From the NCBI RefSeq assembly GCF_000732925.1, contig NZ_CP008953.1, forward strand, positions 8,425,001 through 8,489,000: a DNA stretch of 64,000 bases, read 5' to 3'. The position numbers and the translations under genes were made by a program. The notes beneath the pieces were generated by a model. The model was not told the DNA's origin. It worked only from the letters and a program-made list of their open reading frames with translations, and made no database searches. Below are positions 43,231 to 51,505 of this stretch, piece by piece. The DNA is from Amycolatopsis japonica (GTDB lineage: Bacteria > Actinomycetota > Actinomycetes > Mycobacteriales > Pseudonocardiaceae). The stretch's first letter is position 1. The number at the start of each line of letters is the position of its first letter.

Positions 43231-44331
43231 ATGCTTTGGCTGCTCAAATCCCGTGAGCGCAAGGCCGTCTTCGCCATGATGAAAGAGGCGAAACGACGTG
43301 GCGTCGAAATCGACGAACTCAAGAACGTGCTGACGCCCGAAGAGTTCGTCGCGCTGCTGCCGCCGGAGAAGCCCAAGTTCAAGGGCAGGATCCCGGACGT
43401 CACCCGCTGGGGTCTCCCAGCCGACGGCGAGGTGTCGGCGAAGGAATACTGGACCGACGGGGAGATCCTCGCCGTGCAGGAGTCGACCTCCCGCGGCGAT
43501 TGGGAAGGCGCCGCCGCGCTGCTGGCGTCGACCCGGGGGAACTGGGCTCGCCGCGATCAGGTGACCGGCGCCCTCGGCGAGGCCGCCGCTAAGGACGACG
43601 AGTGGCTGCGCGCGTGGCGGAAGGCCCGCCCCGGCGACCCGGGCGCGGCGCTCGTCAACGCGGCGTCCCTGGTGGACGTGGCTTGGGAAGTGCGCAGCTC
43701 GCTGCAGGCGAAGCATGTCACGCAGGAGCAGTTCGCCGCGTTCTTCCGGGTGCTGGAGCGGGCCGAGGAGGCCGTGCACGAGGCGGCCGGGCTCGCTCCC
43801 GAAGACCCGACGCCGTGGGTGACCGCGCTCACGATCGCGATGGGTCGGCAATACGAGAACGACGAGTACCGGAAGGTCTGGGCGGAACTCGTCGCCCGCG
43901 ACCCGCGGCACCGCGGCGCGCACTCACGGGCGTTGCAGTACTGGTGCGCGAAGTGGTTCGGCTCGAACGAGCTGATGTGGGAGTTCGCCGAGACCGCGGC
44001 CGCGGAGTCGCCGAACCTGGCGCCGCTGCTGCTGGTCGCGGCGCACGAAGCCGAATTCCAGGACGTTCCCGCGTGGCGTTCCCCGCGGGTGTCCGGCGCG
44101 CTCGACGGCATCCTGGCGTTGCTCGACGGCGAAGATTACCCGGAGAAGCGGGGAGACCGGGCGTACCTGGCGAAGGCGCTGGTGGAGAACGGGCGGTTCG
44201 ACGAGGCCGTCGAGCAGTTCCGGCACTTGGGCACGCGGGCGGACGGCGGGGTTTGGTCCTACAGCGGGGATCCTCGGGGTGAGTTCCTCGCTACGCGGTA
44301 TGCGGCCTGCGCGGGTGCTGCGCGCGTTTAG
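43231..44331 (+). CDS. Unknown TPR-like protein in operon with M48 protease
   Basis: This 366-residue, all-helical protein contains repeated helix pairs reminiscent of TPRs (RALQYWCAKWFGSNELMWEF and DRAYLAKALVENGRFDEAVE). No family is recognised. The 9-bp spacing from the protease suggests a partner or adaptor role, which is inference. Its TAG lies inside a solitary family C arm (44324-44345), so the element overlaps the end of the coding sequence. Confidence 0.7.
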   Translation: MLWLLKSRERKAVFAMMKEAKRRGVEIDELKNVLTPEEFVALLPPEKPKFKGRIPDVTRWGLPADGEVSAKEYWTDGEILAVQESTSRGDWEGAAALLASTRGNWARRDQVTGALGEAAAKDDEWLRAWRKARPGDPGAALVNAASLVDVAWEVRSSLQAKHVTQEQFAAFFRVLERAEEAVHEAAGLAPEDPTPWVTALTIAMGRQYENDEYRKVWAELVARDPRHRGAHSRALQYWCAKWFGSNELMWEFAETAAAESPNLAPLLLVAAHEAEFQDVPAWRSPRVSGALDGILALLDGEDYPEKRGDRAYLAKALVENGRFDEAVEQFRHLGTRADGGVWSYSGDPRGEFLATRYAACAGAARV

Positions 44332-44345
44332 TCCTCTGAATGCGT
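44324..44345. repeat. Solitary family C arm
   Basis: CGCGTTTAGTCCTCTGAATG matches one arm of family C and contains the TAG stop of the upstream gene. A family B hairpin begins 21 bp downstream. Confidence 0.75.
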
Positions 44346-44365
44346 TAACCGCCCGTCCGTACGGA

Positions 44366-44420
44366 TGCAAGGAACGGTCCTTTCCTCGCAAATTTTGCAA
44401 GGAAAGGACCGTTCATGGCA
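44366..44420. repeat. Nested-palindrome intergenic hairpin (family B, variant)
   Basis: The 27-nt arms around a single T have four mismatched positions. The core is GAACGGTCCTTTCC in place of GAAAGGTCCTTTCC. It lies between convergent genes, 4 bp after the asd stop. Confidence 0.9.
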
Positions 44421-44424
44421 CGGG

Positions 44425-45465
44425 TCAGGAGTTCGCGGCGACCAGTTCCGCGATCTGCACGGCGTTGAGCGCCGCGCCCTTCCGCAGGTTGTCGTTCGAC
44501 AGGAACAGCACCAGGCCGCGACCGCCGTCGACGCCCGGGTCCGTCCGCAGCCGCCCGACGTAGGACGGGTCCTGGCCGGCGGCCTGCAGCGGGGTCGGGA
44601 TGTCCGACAGCTCGACGCCGGGCGCGCCGGTCAGCAGTTCGGTCGCGCGGGCGACGGAAAGCGGCTGCGCGAACTCGGCGTTGATCGAGATCGAGTGCCC
44701 CGAGAACACCGGCACCCGCACGCAGGTGCACGAGACCCGCAGCTCCGGGATGCTCAGGATCTTCCGGCTCTCGTTGCGGAACTTCTTCTCCTCGTCCGTC
44801 TCGAACTCGCCATCGTCCACAATGGACCCGGCCAGCGGGAGGACGTTGTGCGCGATGGGCCGCGCGTACTTCTTCGGCTCGGGGAAGGTCACCGCCGCGC
44901 CGTCGTGGGTCAGGGCGCCCGCGTTCGCCGCGGCCGCCGCGAGCTGGCCTTCCAGCTCCTCGACGCCGGCGAGCCCGCTGCCGGAGACCGCCTGGTAGGT
45001 GCTGGCCACCAGCCGCACCAGGCCCGCTTCGGCGTGCAGCGGCTTGAGCACCGGCATCGCGGCCATGGTGGTGCAGTTGGGGTTCGCGATGATCCCCTTG
45101 CGCGCTTCCTTGACCGCCTCCGGGTTGACCTCGCTGACGACCAGCGGGACGTCCGGGTCCATCCGCCACGCCGACGAGTTGTCGATCACCGTGGCACCGG
45201 CGGCGGCGAACCGTTCCGCCTGGGCCTTGGAGGTCGAGCCGCCCGCCGAGAACAGCGCGATGTCCAAACCGGACGGATCCGCGGTCGTCGCGTCCTCGAT
45301 GACGATTTCCCCGTCACGCCAAGGAAGCTTCGAACCGGCGGACCGCGCCGAAGCGAAGTACCGCATTTCGGCGACCGGGAAACCCCGTTCGGCCAGCAGA
45401 CGGCGCATGACGCCGCCGACCTGACCGGTCGCCCCGACCACGCCTACCCGCAAACCTTCCGACAT
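44425..45465 (-). CDS. asd: Aspartate-semialdehyde dehydrogenase
   Basis: This 346-residue enzyme makes aspartate semialdehyde from aspartyl phosphate with NADPH, supplying lysine, diaminopimelate, threonine and methionine. It has the dinucleotide motif VVGATGQVGGVM and catalytic Cys131 in IANPNCTTM. It follows ask with a 1-bp junction (45465), so the two are one operon, as in other actinobacteria. Confidence 0.97.
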   Translation of the reverse strand: MSEGLRVGVVGATGQVGGVMRRLLAERGFPVAEMRYFASARSAGSKLPWRDGEIVIEDATTADPSGLDIALFSAGGSTSKAQAERFAAAGATVIDNSSAWRMDPDVPLVVSEVNPEAVKEARKGIIANPNCTTMAAMPVLKPLHAEAGLVRLVASTYQAVSGSGLAGVEELEGQLAAAAANAGALTHDGAAVTFPEPKKYARPIAHNVLPLAGSIVDDGEFETDEEKKFRNESRKILSIPELRVSCTCVRVPVFSGHSISINAEFAQPLSVARATELLTGAPGVELSDIPTPLQAAGQDPSYVGRLRTDPGVDGGRGLVLFLSNDNLRKGAALNAVQIAELVAANS

Positions 45466-45983
45466 CAGCGACCACTCCCCGCGTAGACGACGGCTTCTTC
45501 GTCGCCGCCGAGTTCGAACGCCTCGTGGATCGCGCGCACCGCGTCGTCGAGCTGCGCGTCCCGGATGAGCACCGAGATCCGGATCTCCGAGGTGTTGATG
45601 ATTTCGATGTTGACGCCCGACTGCGCGAGCGCCTCGCAGAACGTCGCCGTGACACCGGGGTGCGAACGCATCCCCGCGCCGACGAGCGACACCTTGCCGA
45701 CATGGTCGTCGTAGAGGACCGACTCGAAGCCGATCTCGTCCTTGATCTTCTCCAGCGACTGCACGGCCTTGGCCCCGTTGGCCTTCGACAGGGTGAAGGT
45801 GATGTCGGTGCGGCCCGACGACGTGCTGGACACGTTCTGCAGCACCATGTCGATGTCGATCTCGTTGTCGGCGATCACGCGGAAGATCCGGGCGGCGGCA
45901 CCGGTGGTGTCGGGTACGCCGGTCACCGTGATCTTGGCTTCGGAGCGGTCGTGCGCCACACCGGTGATCAACGCTTGTTCCAC
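45465..45983 (-). CDS. Probable aspartokinase beta chain from internal start
   Basis: Inside ask, GAGGAGATCCCC directly precedes GTG 45983, which opens a 172-residue product beginning VEQALITGVAHDRSEAK. This aligns with the start of the C. glutamicum beta subunit, also 172 residues. The beta chain carries the ACT domains and forms the alpha2-beta2 regulatory enzyme. The start site is inferred from sequence and homology. Confidence 0.75.
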   Translation of the reverse strand: MEQALITGVAHDRSEAKITVTGVPDTTGAAARIFRVIADNEIDIDMVLQNVSSTSSGRTDITFTLSKANGAKAVQSLEKIKDEIGFESVLYDDHVGKVSLVGAGMRSHPGVTATFCEALAQSGVNIEIINTSEIRISVLIRDAQLDDAVRAIHEAFELGGDEEAVVYAGSGR

Positions 45984-46730
45984 GGGGATCTCCTCGATAG
46001 AACCGGTCACCGTGGTGCCCGGCTTGTCACTGTAGGAAGAACGGACTCGGATCGGGACGCCGTAGCGGCGCGCGTACTCCACCGAGCGCAGGTGCAGGAT
46101 CTTCGATCCGCTCGCGGCGAGCTCCAGCATCTCCTCGTAGGCGATGGTGTCGAGCTTGCGTGCGTCGGACACGACCCGGGGATCGGCGGTGTACACACCG
46201 TCCACATCGGAATAGATCTCGCAGACGTCGGCGTTCAGCGCCGCGGCCAGCGCGACGGCGGTGGTGTCCGAACCGCCGCGGCCGAGGGTGGTGATGTCCT
46301 TGGTGTCCTGCGACACGCCCTGGAAACCGGCCACCAGCGCGATGTAGCCCTGGTCGAGGGCCTCCGTCACGCGGCTGGGGCTGACGTCGATGATCCGCGC
46401 GTTGCCGTGCACCGACGTCGTCACCACGCCGGCCTGCGAGCCGGTGAACGACCAGGCCTCCGCGCCGTGGGCCGAAATCGCCATCGCCACCAGCGAGTTG
46501 GAGATGCGCTCACCCGCGGTGAGCAGCATGTCCATCTCACGCTCCGGCGGAGCCGGGTTGACCTGCTGAGCCAGGTCGAGCAGCTCGTCGGTGGTGTCGC
46601 CCATGGCGGAGCAGACGACGACCACGTCGTTGCCCGCCTTCTTGGTGGCGACGATGCGTTCCGCGACGCGTTTGATCCGGTCGGCACTTTCCAGCGACGA
46701 ACCGCCGTACTTCTGGACCACGAGGGCCAC
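45465..46730 (-). CDS. ask: Aspartokinase (alpha chain)
   Basis: This 421-residue enzyme phosphorylates aspartate. The kinase motif VQKYGGSSLESADR and FGD-type loop TTLGRGGSDTTAVALAAAL are present, with two ACT domains from about residue 265 for feedback control by lysine and threonine. It contains an internal start for a separate beta chain at 45983. The leader 46731-46924 holds a small GCTCCTCG/CGAGGAGC hairpin (46759-46781) of unknown meaning. Confidence 0.97.
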   Translation of the reverse strand: MALVVQKYGGSSLESADRIKRVAERIVATKKAGNDVVVVCSAMGDTTDELLDLAQQVNPAPPEREMDMLLTAGERISNSLVAMAISAHGAEAWSFTGSQAGVVTTSVHGNARIIDVSPSRVTEALDQGYIALVAGFQGVSQDTKDITTLGRGGSDTTAVALAAALNADVCEIYSDVDGVYTADPRVVSDARKLDTIAYEEMLELAASGSKILHLRSVEYARRYGVPIRVRSSYSDKPGTTVTGSIEEIPVEQALITGVAHDRSEAKITVTGVPDTTGAAARIFRVIADNEIDIDMVLQNVSSTSSGRTDITFTLSKANGAKAVQSLEKIKDEIGFESVLYDDHVGKVSLVGAGMRSHPGVTATFCEALAQSGVNIEIINTSEIRISVLIRDAQLDDAVRAIHEAFELGGDEEAVVYAGSGR

Positions 46731-46924
46731 GCCCGAACCTCCTCGACGGGCCGGGCGTGCTCCTCGTGGGCACCGAGGAGCCCCCGCGTCCCTTATTTGG
46801 GCGAAAGCCTACCGGGGTCACGCACGCCCGCCACCCTCGTAAGTGGTCCTGACCACCACATAGAGGACTTCCCGAAGTAAATCTTCCTTAACACCAACGA
46901 AATAGTCGGAGGGCTTTCACTTTA

Positions 46925-47554
46925 GTGACGGAGAGCACCCCTTGTTATCGTCCGTCGGTGCACAAACCCGCCGAGACAAGTACCCCGATCGCGTCGATCC
47001 TGGCCGCCAGGTGGAGCCCGCGCGCCTACGACGAGGCCGCCACGGTGTCCGAAGACCAGCTCCGCGCGCTGCTCGAAGCGGCTCGCTGGGCGCCGTCGTT
47101 CGGCAACACCCAGCCCGCCCGCTACCTGGTCGGCCTGCGGGGCACGCCGTCGTTCGACCGCATCCTCTCGACGCTGAACTCGGGCAACCGCGCGTGGGCC
47201 CATCGCGCCGGGCTGCTGCTGATCGGCGTGATGGTGACCACGAACGAGAAGGGCGACGTCCCGTACGCCGAGTACGGGCTGGGCCTGGCGAGCGAGAACC
47301 TCGTGCTCCAGGCCGTCGACCTCGGCCTGATCGCACACCAGATGGCGGGCTTCTCCGCCGAAGCGGCGAAGGACTTCTTCGGCCTCCCTGACGACGTCGT
47401 CCCCAAGGTCGCCATCGCGGTCGGCCACCCCGCGGACCCGTCGGTGCTCGAAGAGGACTGGCGGATCGAGCGCGAGAAGGCGCCGCGCGAGCGGATTCCC
47501 CTGGCCGAGTTCGCCTACGCCGACGCCTGGGGCACGAGTGCCTTCTCCGGGTGA
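46925..47554 (+). CDS. Nitroreductase-family FMN oxidoreductase
   Basis: This protein of about 209 residues has SILAARWSPRAYDEAATVSE, EAARWAPSFGNTQPARYLVG (FMN contacts) and DLGLIAHQMAGFS. It would reduce nitro compounds, quinones or similar electrophiles with NAD(P)H. The start is uncertain: GTG 46925 or GTG 46958. It converges on the MFS gene, overlapping by 40 bp. Confidence 0.88.
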   Translation: MTESTPCYRPSVHKPAETSTPIASILAARWSPRAYDEAATVSEDQLRALLEAARWAPSFGNTQPARYLVGLRGTPSFDRILSTLNSGNRAWAHRAGLLLIGVMVTTNEKGDVPYAEYGLGLASENLVLQAVDLGLIAHQMAGFSAEAAKDFFGLPDDVVPKVAIAVGHPADPSVLEEDWRIEREKAPRERIPLAEFAYADAWGTSAFSG

Positions 47555-48975
47555 GGGAGCCATCGCAGAGCGAGAACCCCTAGCCCGGCGTGCAGCAGGC
47601 TGAGCACCGCCACGGCGGTGTGCAGGCCGGCGACGAAGGCCTCCTTCGCGTCAAGAGCGGCCGCAGGCGCGATTTCGAGGGTTTCCCCGAGGGTGGGCGC
47701 GAGATCCGGTCCCGTCAGGCGGAACACCAACGCGGCGAGCGAGCCCATGAGCGCGATACCCAGCGCGTTGCCGATCTCGTTGCTGGTCTCGGCGATCGCG
47801 CCCGCGGCTCCGGCCCGTTCGGCGGGCACCGCGGCGACGGCCGTGTCGGCCACCACGCTGAACGAGATGCCGTAGCCGATCCCGGCGACCACCGTCGACG
47901 CGACGTACCAGCCCGCCCCGCCCGTGACCCCGGTCATGAGCAGCAGCGCCAGCCCGGCGGCGATGGAGAAATGGCAGGCGACCAGCGCGGTTCGCTTACC
48001 GACGCGGTCGACCAGCGCGGGCGTGACGACGCACATGATCGTGAGGACGGCCGCACCGGGCAGCGCCAGCAGCGCCGCGTGCAGGACGGGTAGGCCGAGC
48101 ACGGACTGCAGGTGGATCCCCGACAGGTACGCGGCCGCCGACCACGCGGCCAACGGCACCAACCCGGTGACGATCGCGATCGTGAAGACGCGGTCGCGGA
48201 ACAGGGAGAACTCGATCAGCGGATGCTCCAGACCGCGCTGCCGCCGGACGAACCACGTCAGCAGCACGGCGCCGGCGACCGCAGAGGCGACCGAAAAGAC
48301 GGAGAGACCGTCGGCGGCCGCGTGCTTGATCCCGTAGATCGCGAGCAGGAGACCGGTGGCGGAGAGCACCACGCTCAGCACGTCGACCCGGCCCGTCCCG
48401 GCGGTCCGCACCTCGCGCAACAGCACCGGCGCGAGCGCCAGGAACACCGCGATCACCGGCAGGTTGACCAGGAAGACCGAGCCCCACGGGAAGCGTTCCA
48501 GCAGGATCCCGCCGACGACCGGGCCGATCGCGAATCCGGCGGCGAACGCGGCCGCGAAGATCCCGATGGCGCGTGCCCGTCGTCGCGGATCGGGGAAGAG
48601 TTCGCTCAGCACGGCCAGCGCGGACGGCAGCAGCGTCGCGCCCGCGAGCCCCATCAGCGCGCGGAAGGCGACGAGCGTTTCCGGATTCGGGGCGAAGGCC
48701 GCGCCCGCCGAGCCGATGCCGAACACGGCGGCGCCGATCATCAGCAGTTTCAGCCGTCCGTACCGGTCGCCGATGGCGCCGAACGCGATCAGCAGCGAGC
48801 CGACCGCGAACCCGTAGACGTCGAGGATCCACAGCGCCTGATCGGCCGTGGGCGTGAGGGCCTGGCCGATCCTGGGCATCGCGAGGAACAGGATCGAGCC
48901 GTCCATCGAGACCAGGAACACCGGGCAGAGGATCACCAGCAGGCCGAACCAGGCGCGGGTGTGCTGTCGTGTCAT
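47515..48975 (-). CDS. MFS drug transporter, DHA2 (14-TM) type
   Basis: This 486-residue protein resembles EmrB/QacA. It has LVSMDGSILFLAMPRIGQAL in helix 1, ALWILDVYGFAVGSLLIAFG in helix 2 and GDRYGRLKLLMIG as motif A. It probably exports hydrophobic or cationic drugs. ATG 48975 is chosen; the longer frame enters the divergent promoter region. It is divergent from an XRE-type regulator that likely controls it. Confidence 0.88.
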   Translation of the reverse strand: MTRQHTRAWFGLLVILCPVFLVSMDGSILFLAMPRIGQALTPTADQALWILDVYGFAVGSLLIAFGAIGDRYGRLKLLMIGAAVFGIGSAGAAFAPNPETLVAFRALMGLAGATLLPSALAVLSELFPDPRRRARAIGIFAAAFAAGFAIGPVVGGILLERFPWGSVFLVNLPVIAVFLALAPVLLREVRTAGTGRVDVLSVVLSATGLLLAIYGIKHAAADGLSVFSVASAVAGAVLLTWFVRRQRGLEHPLIEFSLFRDRVFTIAIVTGLVPLAAWSAAAYLSGIHLQSVLGLPVLHAALLALPGAAVLTIMCVVTPALVDRVGKRTALVACHFSIAAGLALLLMTGVTGGAGWYVASTVVAGIGYGISFSVVADTAVAAVPAERAGAAGAIAETSNEIGNALGIALMGSLAALVFRLTGPDLAPTLGETLEIAPAAALDAKEAFVAGLHTAVAVLSLLHAGLGVLALRWLPHPEKALVPQASA

Positions 48976-49023
48976 GCCCTTGACGCTGTACCGGCTTCGA
49001 AACCGCAGCCATCCCCGTGCCAT

Positions 49024-49045
49024 GGGTACACCTCGCGGGTACACC
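49024..49045. promoter_or_regulatory. Direct-repeat operator candidate between MFS and XRE genes
   Basis: GGGTACACC occurs at 49024-49032 and again at 49037-49045, separated by TCGC, within the 103-bp divergent promoter region. Confidence 0.5.
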
Positions 49046-49078
49046 CACGCGGCGGGCGAAGTACTTAGGCTCGGAGTC

Positions 49079-49918
49079 ATGGAAAGCCTCGGCGTGTACC
49101 TCAAAAGCCGTCGTGACCGGGTGACCCCCGCCGACATCGGCCTGCGCACCTACGGCACGTCGCGCCGCGTGCCCGGACTGCGCCGCGAGGAACTCGCCCA
49201 GCTCGCCGGAGTGAGCGCCGGGTACTACACGCGGCTGGAACAAGGACTTGCCGAGACCGCTTCACAGCAGGTGCTCGACGCGCTCGCCCGCGCGCTGCGG
49301 CTCGACGACGTCGAGACCGCGCACCTGCACAACCTCGCGCGGAGGTCCTCGCTCCCGAAGCTGTCCGACCCCGGCCCGGAAGAACCGCATCCCCGGGTGC
49401 TCGCGCTGCTGGAGAATCTCGGCGAGACCGTGCCCGCCGTCGTGCTGGGCAGGCGCGGCGACGTCCTCGCGTGGAACCGGGCAGGCCACGTGCTCACCGC
49501 CGAACACCTCGACTTCGGCTCGCCGTCGGATCCCGCGCGGCGGCCGTCCGTGCCGCGGATGTTCTTCCTCGACCCGCTCACCAGGGACCTGTTCGACAAC
49601 TGGGCCGAACTCGCCCGCGTCCACGTCGCCTATCTGCGGTTGACCGCCGGTCGCCATCCGACCGACGCCCGGCTGGCCGCGCTCATCGGCGAGCTGACCA
49701 TGCGCAGCGACGAGTTCGCGACGCTCTGGGCGACCGGCGACGTCGCCGACTGCACGGTCGGCGCCATGTGGTTGCGGCATCCGACGGTCGGCGCGCTCGG
49801 CGTCGACTATCAGGTGTGGCTCCAGCCCGACAGCCCCGACCACCGGCTGGAGATCTACACCCCGAAGGACCCGGCATCAGCCGACGCGGTGAAGATCTTG
49901 ACCCGGTTCGATCGCTAA
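49079..49918 (+). CDS. XRE-family regulator with MmyB-like ligand domain
   Basis: This 279-residue regulator has an amino-terminal helix-turn-helix in LRREELAQLAGVSAGYYTRL (about 37-56), then EQGLAETASQQVLDALARAL. A carboxy-terminal MmyB-like domain includes RRGDVLAWNRAGHVL. Such domains bind fatty-acid-like or other hydrophobic ligands. The divergent MFS pump is the probable target. ATG 49079 follows CGGAG. Confidence 0.9.
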   Translation: MESLGVYLKSRRDRVTPADIGLRTYGTSRRVPGLRREELAQLAGVSAGYYTRLEQGLAETASQQVLDALARALRLDDVETAHLHNLARRSSLPKLSDPGPEEPHPRVLALLENLGETVPAVVLGRRGDVLAWNRAGHVLTAEHLDFGSPSDPARRPSVPRMFFLDPLTRDLFDNWAELARVHVAYLRLTAGRHPTDARLAALIGELTMRSDEFATLWATGDVADCTVGAMWLRHPTVGALGVDYQVWLQPDSPDHRLEIYTPKDPASADAVKILTRFDR

Positions 49919-49927
49919 CCTGGGGTT

Positions 49928-50521
49928 ATGGGGGCAGTTCGCGCGTTGATCCGCAACGAGTCACGCACGATGGCCGGACTCTGGCTGTATCTCGGCCGCC
50001 GGAAGGACGGCATCGACGGGGACGCCGTCGCGGTGCCGTACGGCTCGGGCGGCAAGCCGATCTTCATCGTCTTGGCCGTGGTGAGCGCGTTCGAAGCCGG
50101 CCTCTTCTGGCTGATCGACTTCGGTCTCGTCGTCGACATCCTGCTGCTCGTCCTCGGCGTGTACTCGGCACTGCTGGTGTTCGGGGTCTACGCCGGCACC
50201 GTCGTCCGGCCGCACGTGATCTCGTCGCGCGAACTGCGAGTGCGCTACAGCTCGTTCTACGACGTGCGGATCCAGAGGGAGAACATCGTCGCCCTGCGGC
50301 ACCTGAAGGAAAGCCACGATCCCGCCAAGGCGAAGGCGTTTCGCGACGAAACCTGGCTACGTCACGACAACTTCTACGAGACGAACCTGGTCGCCGAATT
50401 GCGTGAGCCGATCACCGTGACCCGGCCGCTCGGGGCGACCGAGACCGTCCGCGTCGTGAAATTCCAGGCGGACGACCCGAAAGCCGCCGTCGAGGCGTAC
50501 GAAAGGCTCGGTGTCAGCTGA
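49928..50521 (+). CDS. Two-helix membrane protein, unknown
   Basis: This 197-residue protein has two adjacent membrane segments (about 44-65 and 70-92) between a basic amino end (LYLGRRKDGIDGDAVAVPYG) and a soluble carboxy-terminal domain of about 100 residues with alternating strands. The topology resembles bacterial PH-like membrane proteins, but I see no firm family mark. ATG 49928 lies 9 bp after the XRE stop, suggesting cotranscription. The 3' end overlaps the convergent GAF-ANTAR gene by 8 bp. Confidence 0.7.
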   Translation: MGAVRALIRNESRTMAGLWLYLGRRKDGIDGDAVAVPYGSGGKPIFIVLAVVSAFEAGLFWLIDFGLVVDILLLVLGVYSALLVFGVYAGTVVRPHVISSRELRVRYSSFYDVRIQRENIVALRHLKESHDPAKAKAFRDETWLRHDNFYETNLVAELREPITVTRPLGATETVRVVKFQADDPKAAVEAYERLGVS

Positions 50522-51386
50522 GCGTCGACGTCCGGTTCACGATCGTCCTGGCGACTTCGATGACGCTTTCGTCCAGGGCGTAGGCACGCGCGTGAATGAG
50601 GGCGAGCGCGTCCGAAGCGGTGCAATCCTGCGTGGCCATGACCATCCCCGTGGCATGGTGCACCACGATCTCGAGGTCCAGGTCACCGAACAACGGATGG
50701 ACGGGGAGCCCGTCTTCCGCGTCGAGCCGGGTGTCCGGATGCAACGCGGTGGCGGTGAGCGCGTCGGCCACCAGTTCCGTCGAACGGGCGATTTCGGCGT
50801 CCGGTTCGGGTTCGGGCCGATACGCGGTGAGGGTGCCCAGCGGCGCTTCCCGCAGCCCGAGCCGGGCCGACACCACCGCCCGGACCCCGAGTTCCTTCGC
50901 GGCGGGCCCGAACCGGGGCCACCGGCTCGACAGTTCCCGCTCGGCGCAAACGCCGGGCATTTCCCGGGAGGGCCCTTCGCCGAAGACGCACTCCAGGTCG
51001 TTCGCCCTGGCGGCGACGGGATCGGACACGACGACGGCCGCGGTCCCGGGGCCGCTGAACAAGGTCACCGCGAGGCTCCGGACGCCGGCGTTCTCGGCGA
51101 CCGCGGCCAGGAACGCCGGCGGGACGTCCGCCCGCCCGGCGGCCCAGTCCTTCACCGCGGCGACATAACCGGCGTGCAGATCGGCCGCCGCCCGGTGCCT
51201 GCCCTCGGTGGCGCGATGGAGTTCCGCCATCCTCCGGTGGAACGGTCGCATGGGTTCGACGGCCGTTTCCATGAGGATTTCGTGCCGTAAGGCCACCCCC
51301 GCGGCGCGATCCGCACGCCCTCGTTCGGCCTCGACCAGTTCCCGCAGGGCCGACTGGTCGTACCGGCCACCGGTGCCGTCCCACAT
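50514..51386 (-). CDS. GAF-ANTAR RNA-binding antiterminator
   Basis: The 290-residue protein has a helical amino part, a GAF-like sensor (about 85-215, including RSLAVTLFSGPGTAAVVVSD) and a carboxy-terminal ANTAR three-helix domain (VHHATGMVMATQDCTASDAL through VIEVARTIVNR). ANTAR domains bind paired RNA hairpins and block termination. The input ligand is unknown. It is divergent from the second GAF-ANTAR gene at 51506. Confidence 0.85.
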   Translation of the reverse strand: MWDGTGGRYDQSALRELVEAERGRADRAAGVALRHEILMETAVEPMRPFHRRMAELHRATEGRHRAAADLHAGYVAAVKDWAAGRADVPPAFLAAVAENAGVRSLAVTLFSGPGTAAVVVSDPVAARANDLECVFGEGPSREMPGVCAERELSSRWPRFGPAAKELGVRAVVSARLGLREAPLGTLTAYRPEPEPDAEIARSTELVADALTATALHPDTRLDAEDGLPVHPLFGDLDLEIVVHHATGMVMATQDCTASDALALIHARAYALDESVIEVARTIVNRTSTLS

Positions 51387-51505
51387 GAGGCGAGAGTACG
51401 CCCGCGACCGCCCCGCGGATGTGACCCGGATGGCTGAGTGGGGCGGCTTCCGTGACCGCGGCGAGAGGACTAGCGTTGGCTGCCCCCAAGGAAGGCCGAT
51501 TTTTG

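Noticed and set aside
41608..43923. A 771-codon minus-strand frame opposite the M48 protease
   Set aside because: Same GC-bias artefact; no domain features.
46759..46781. Hairpin in the ask leader as a lysine riboswitch
   Set aside because: It is only an 8-bp stem, and the many-helix lysine riboswitch core is not recognisable.
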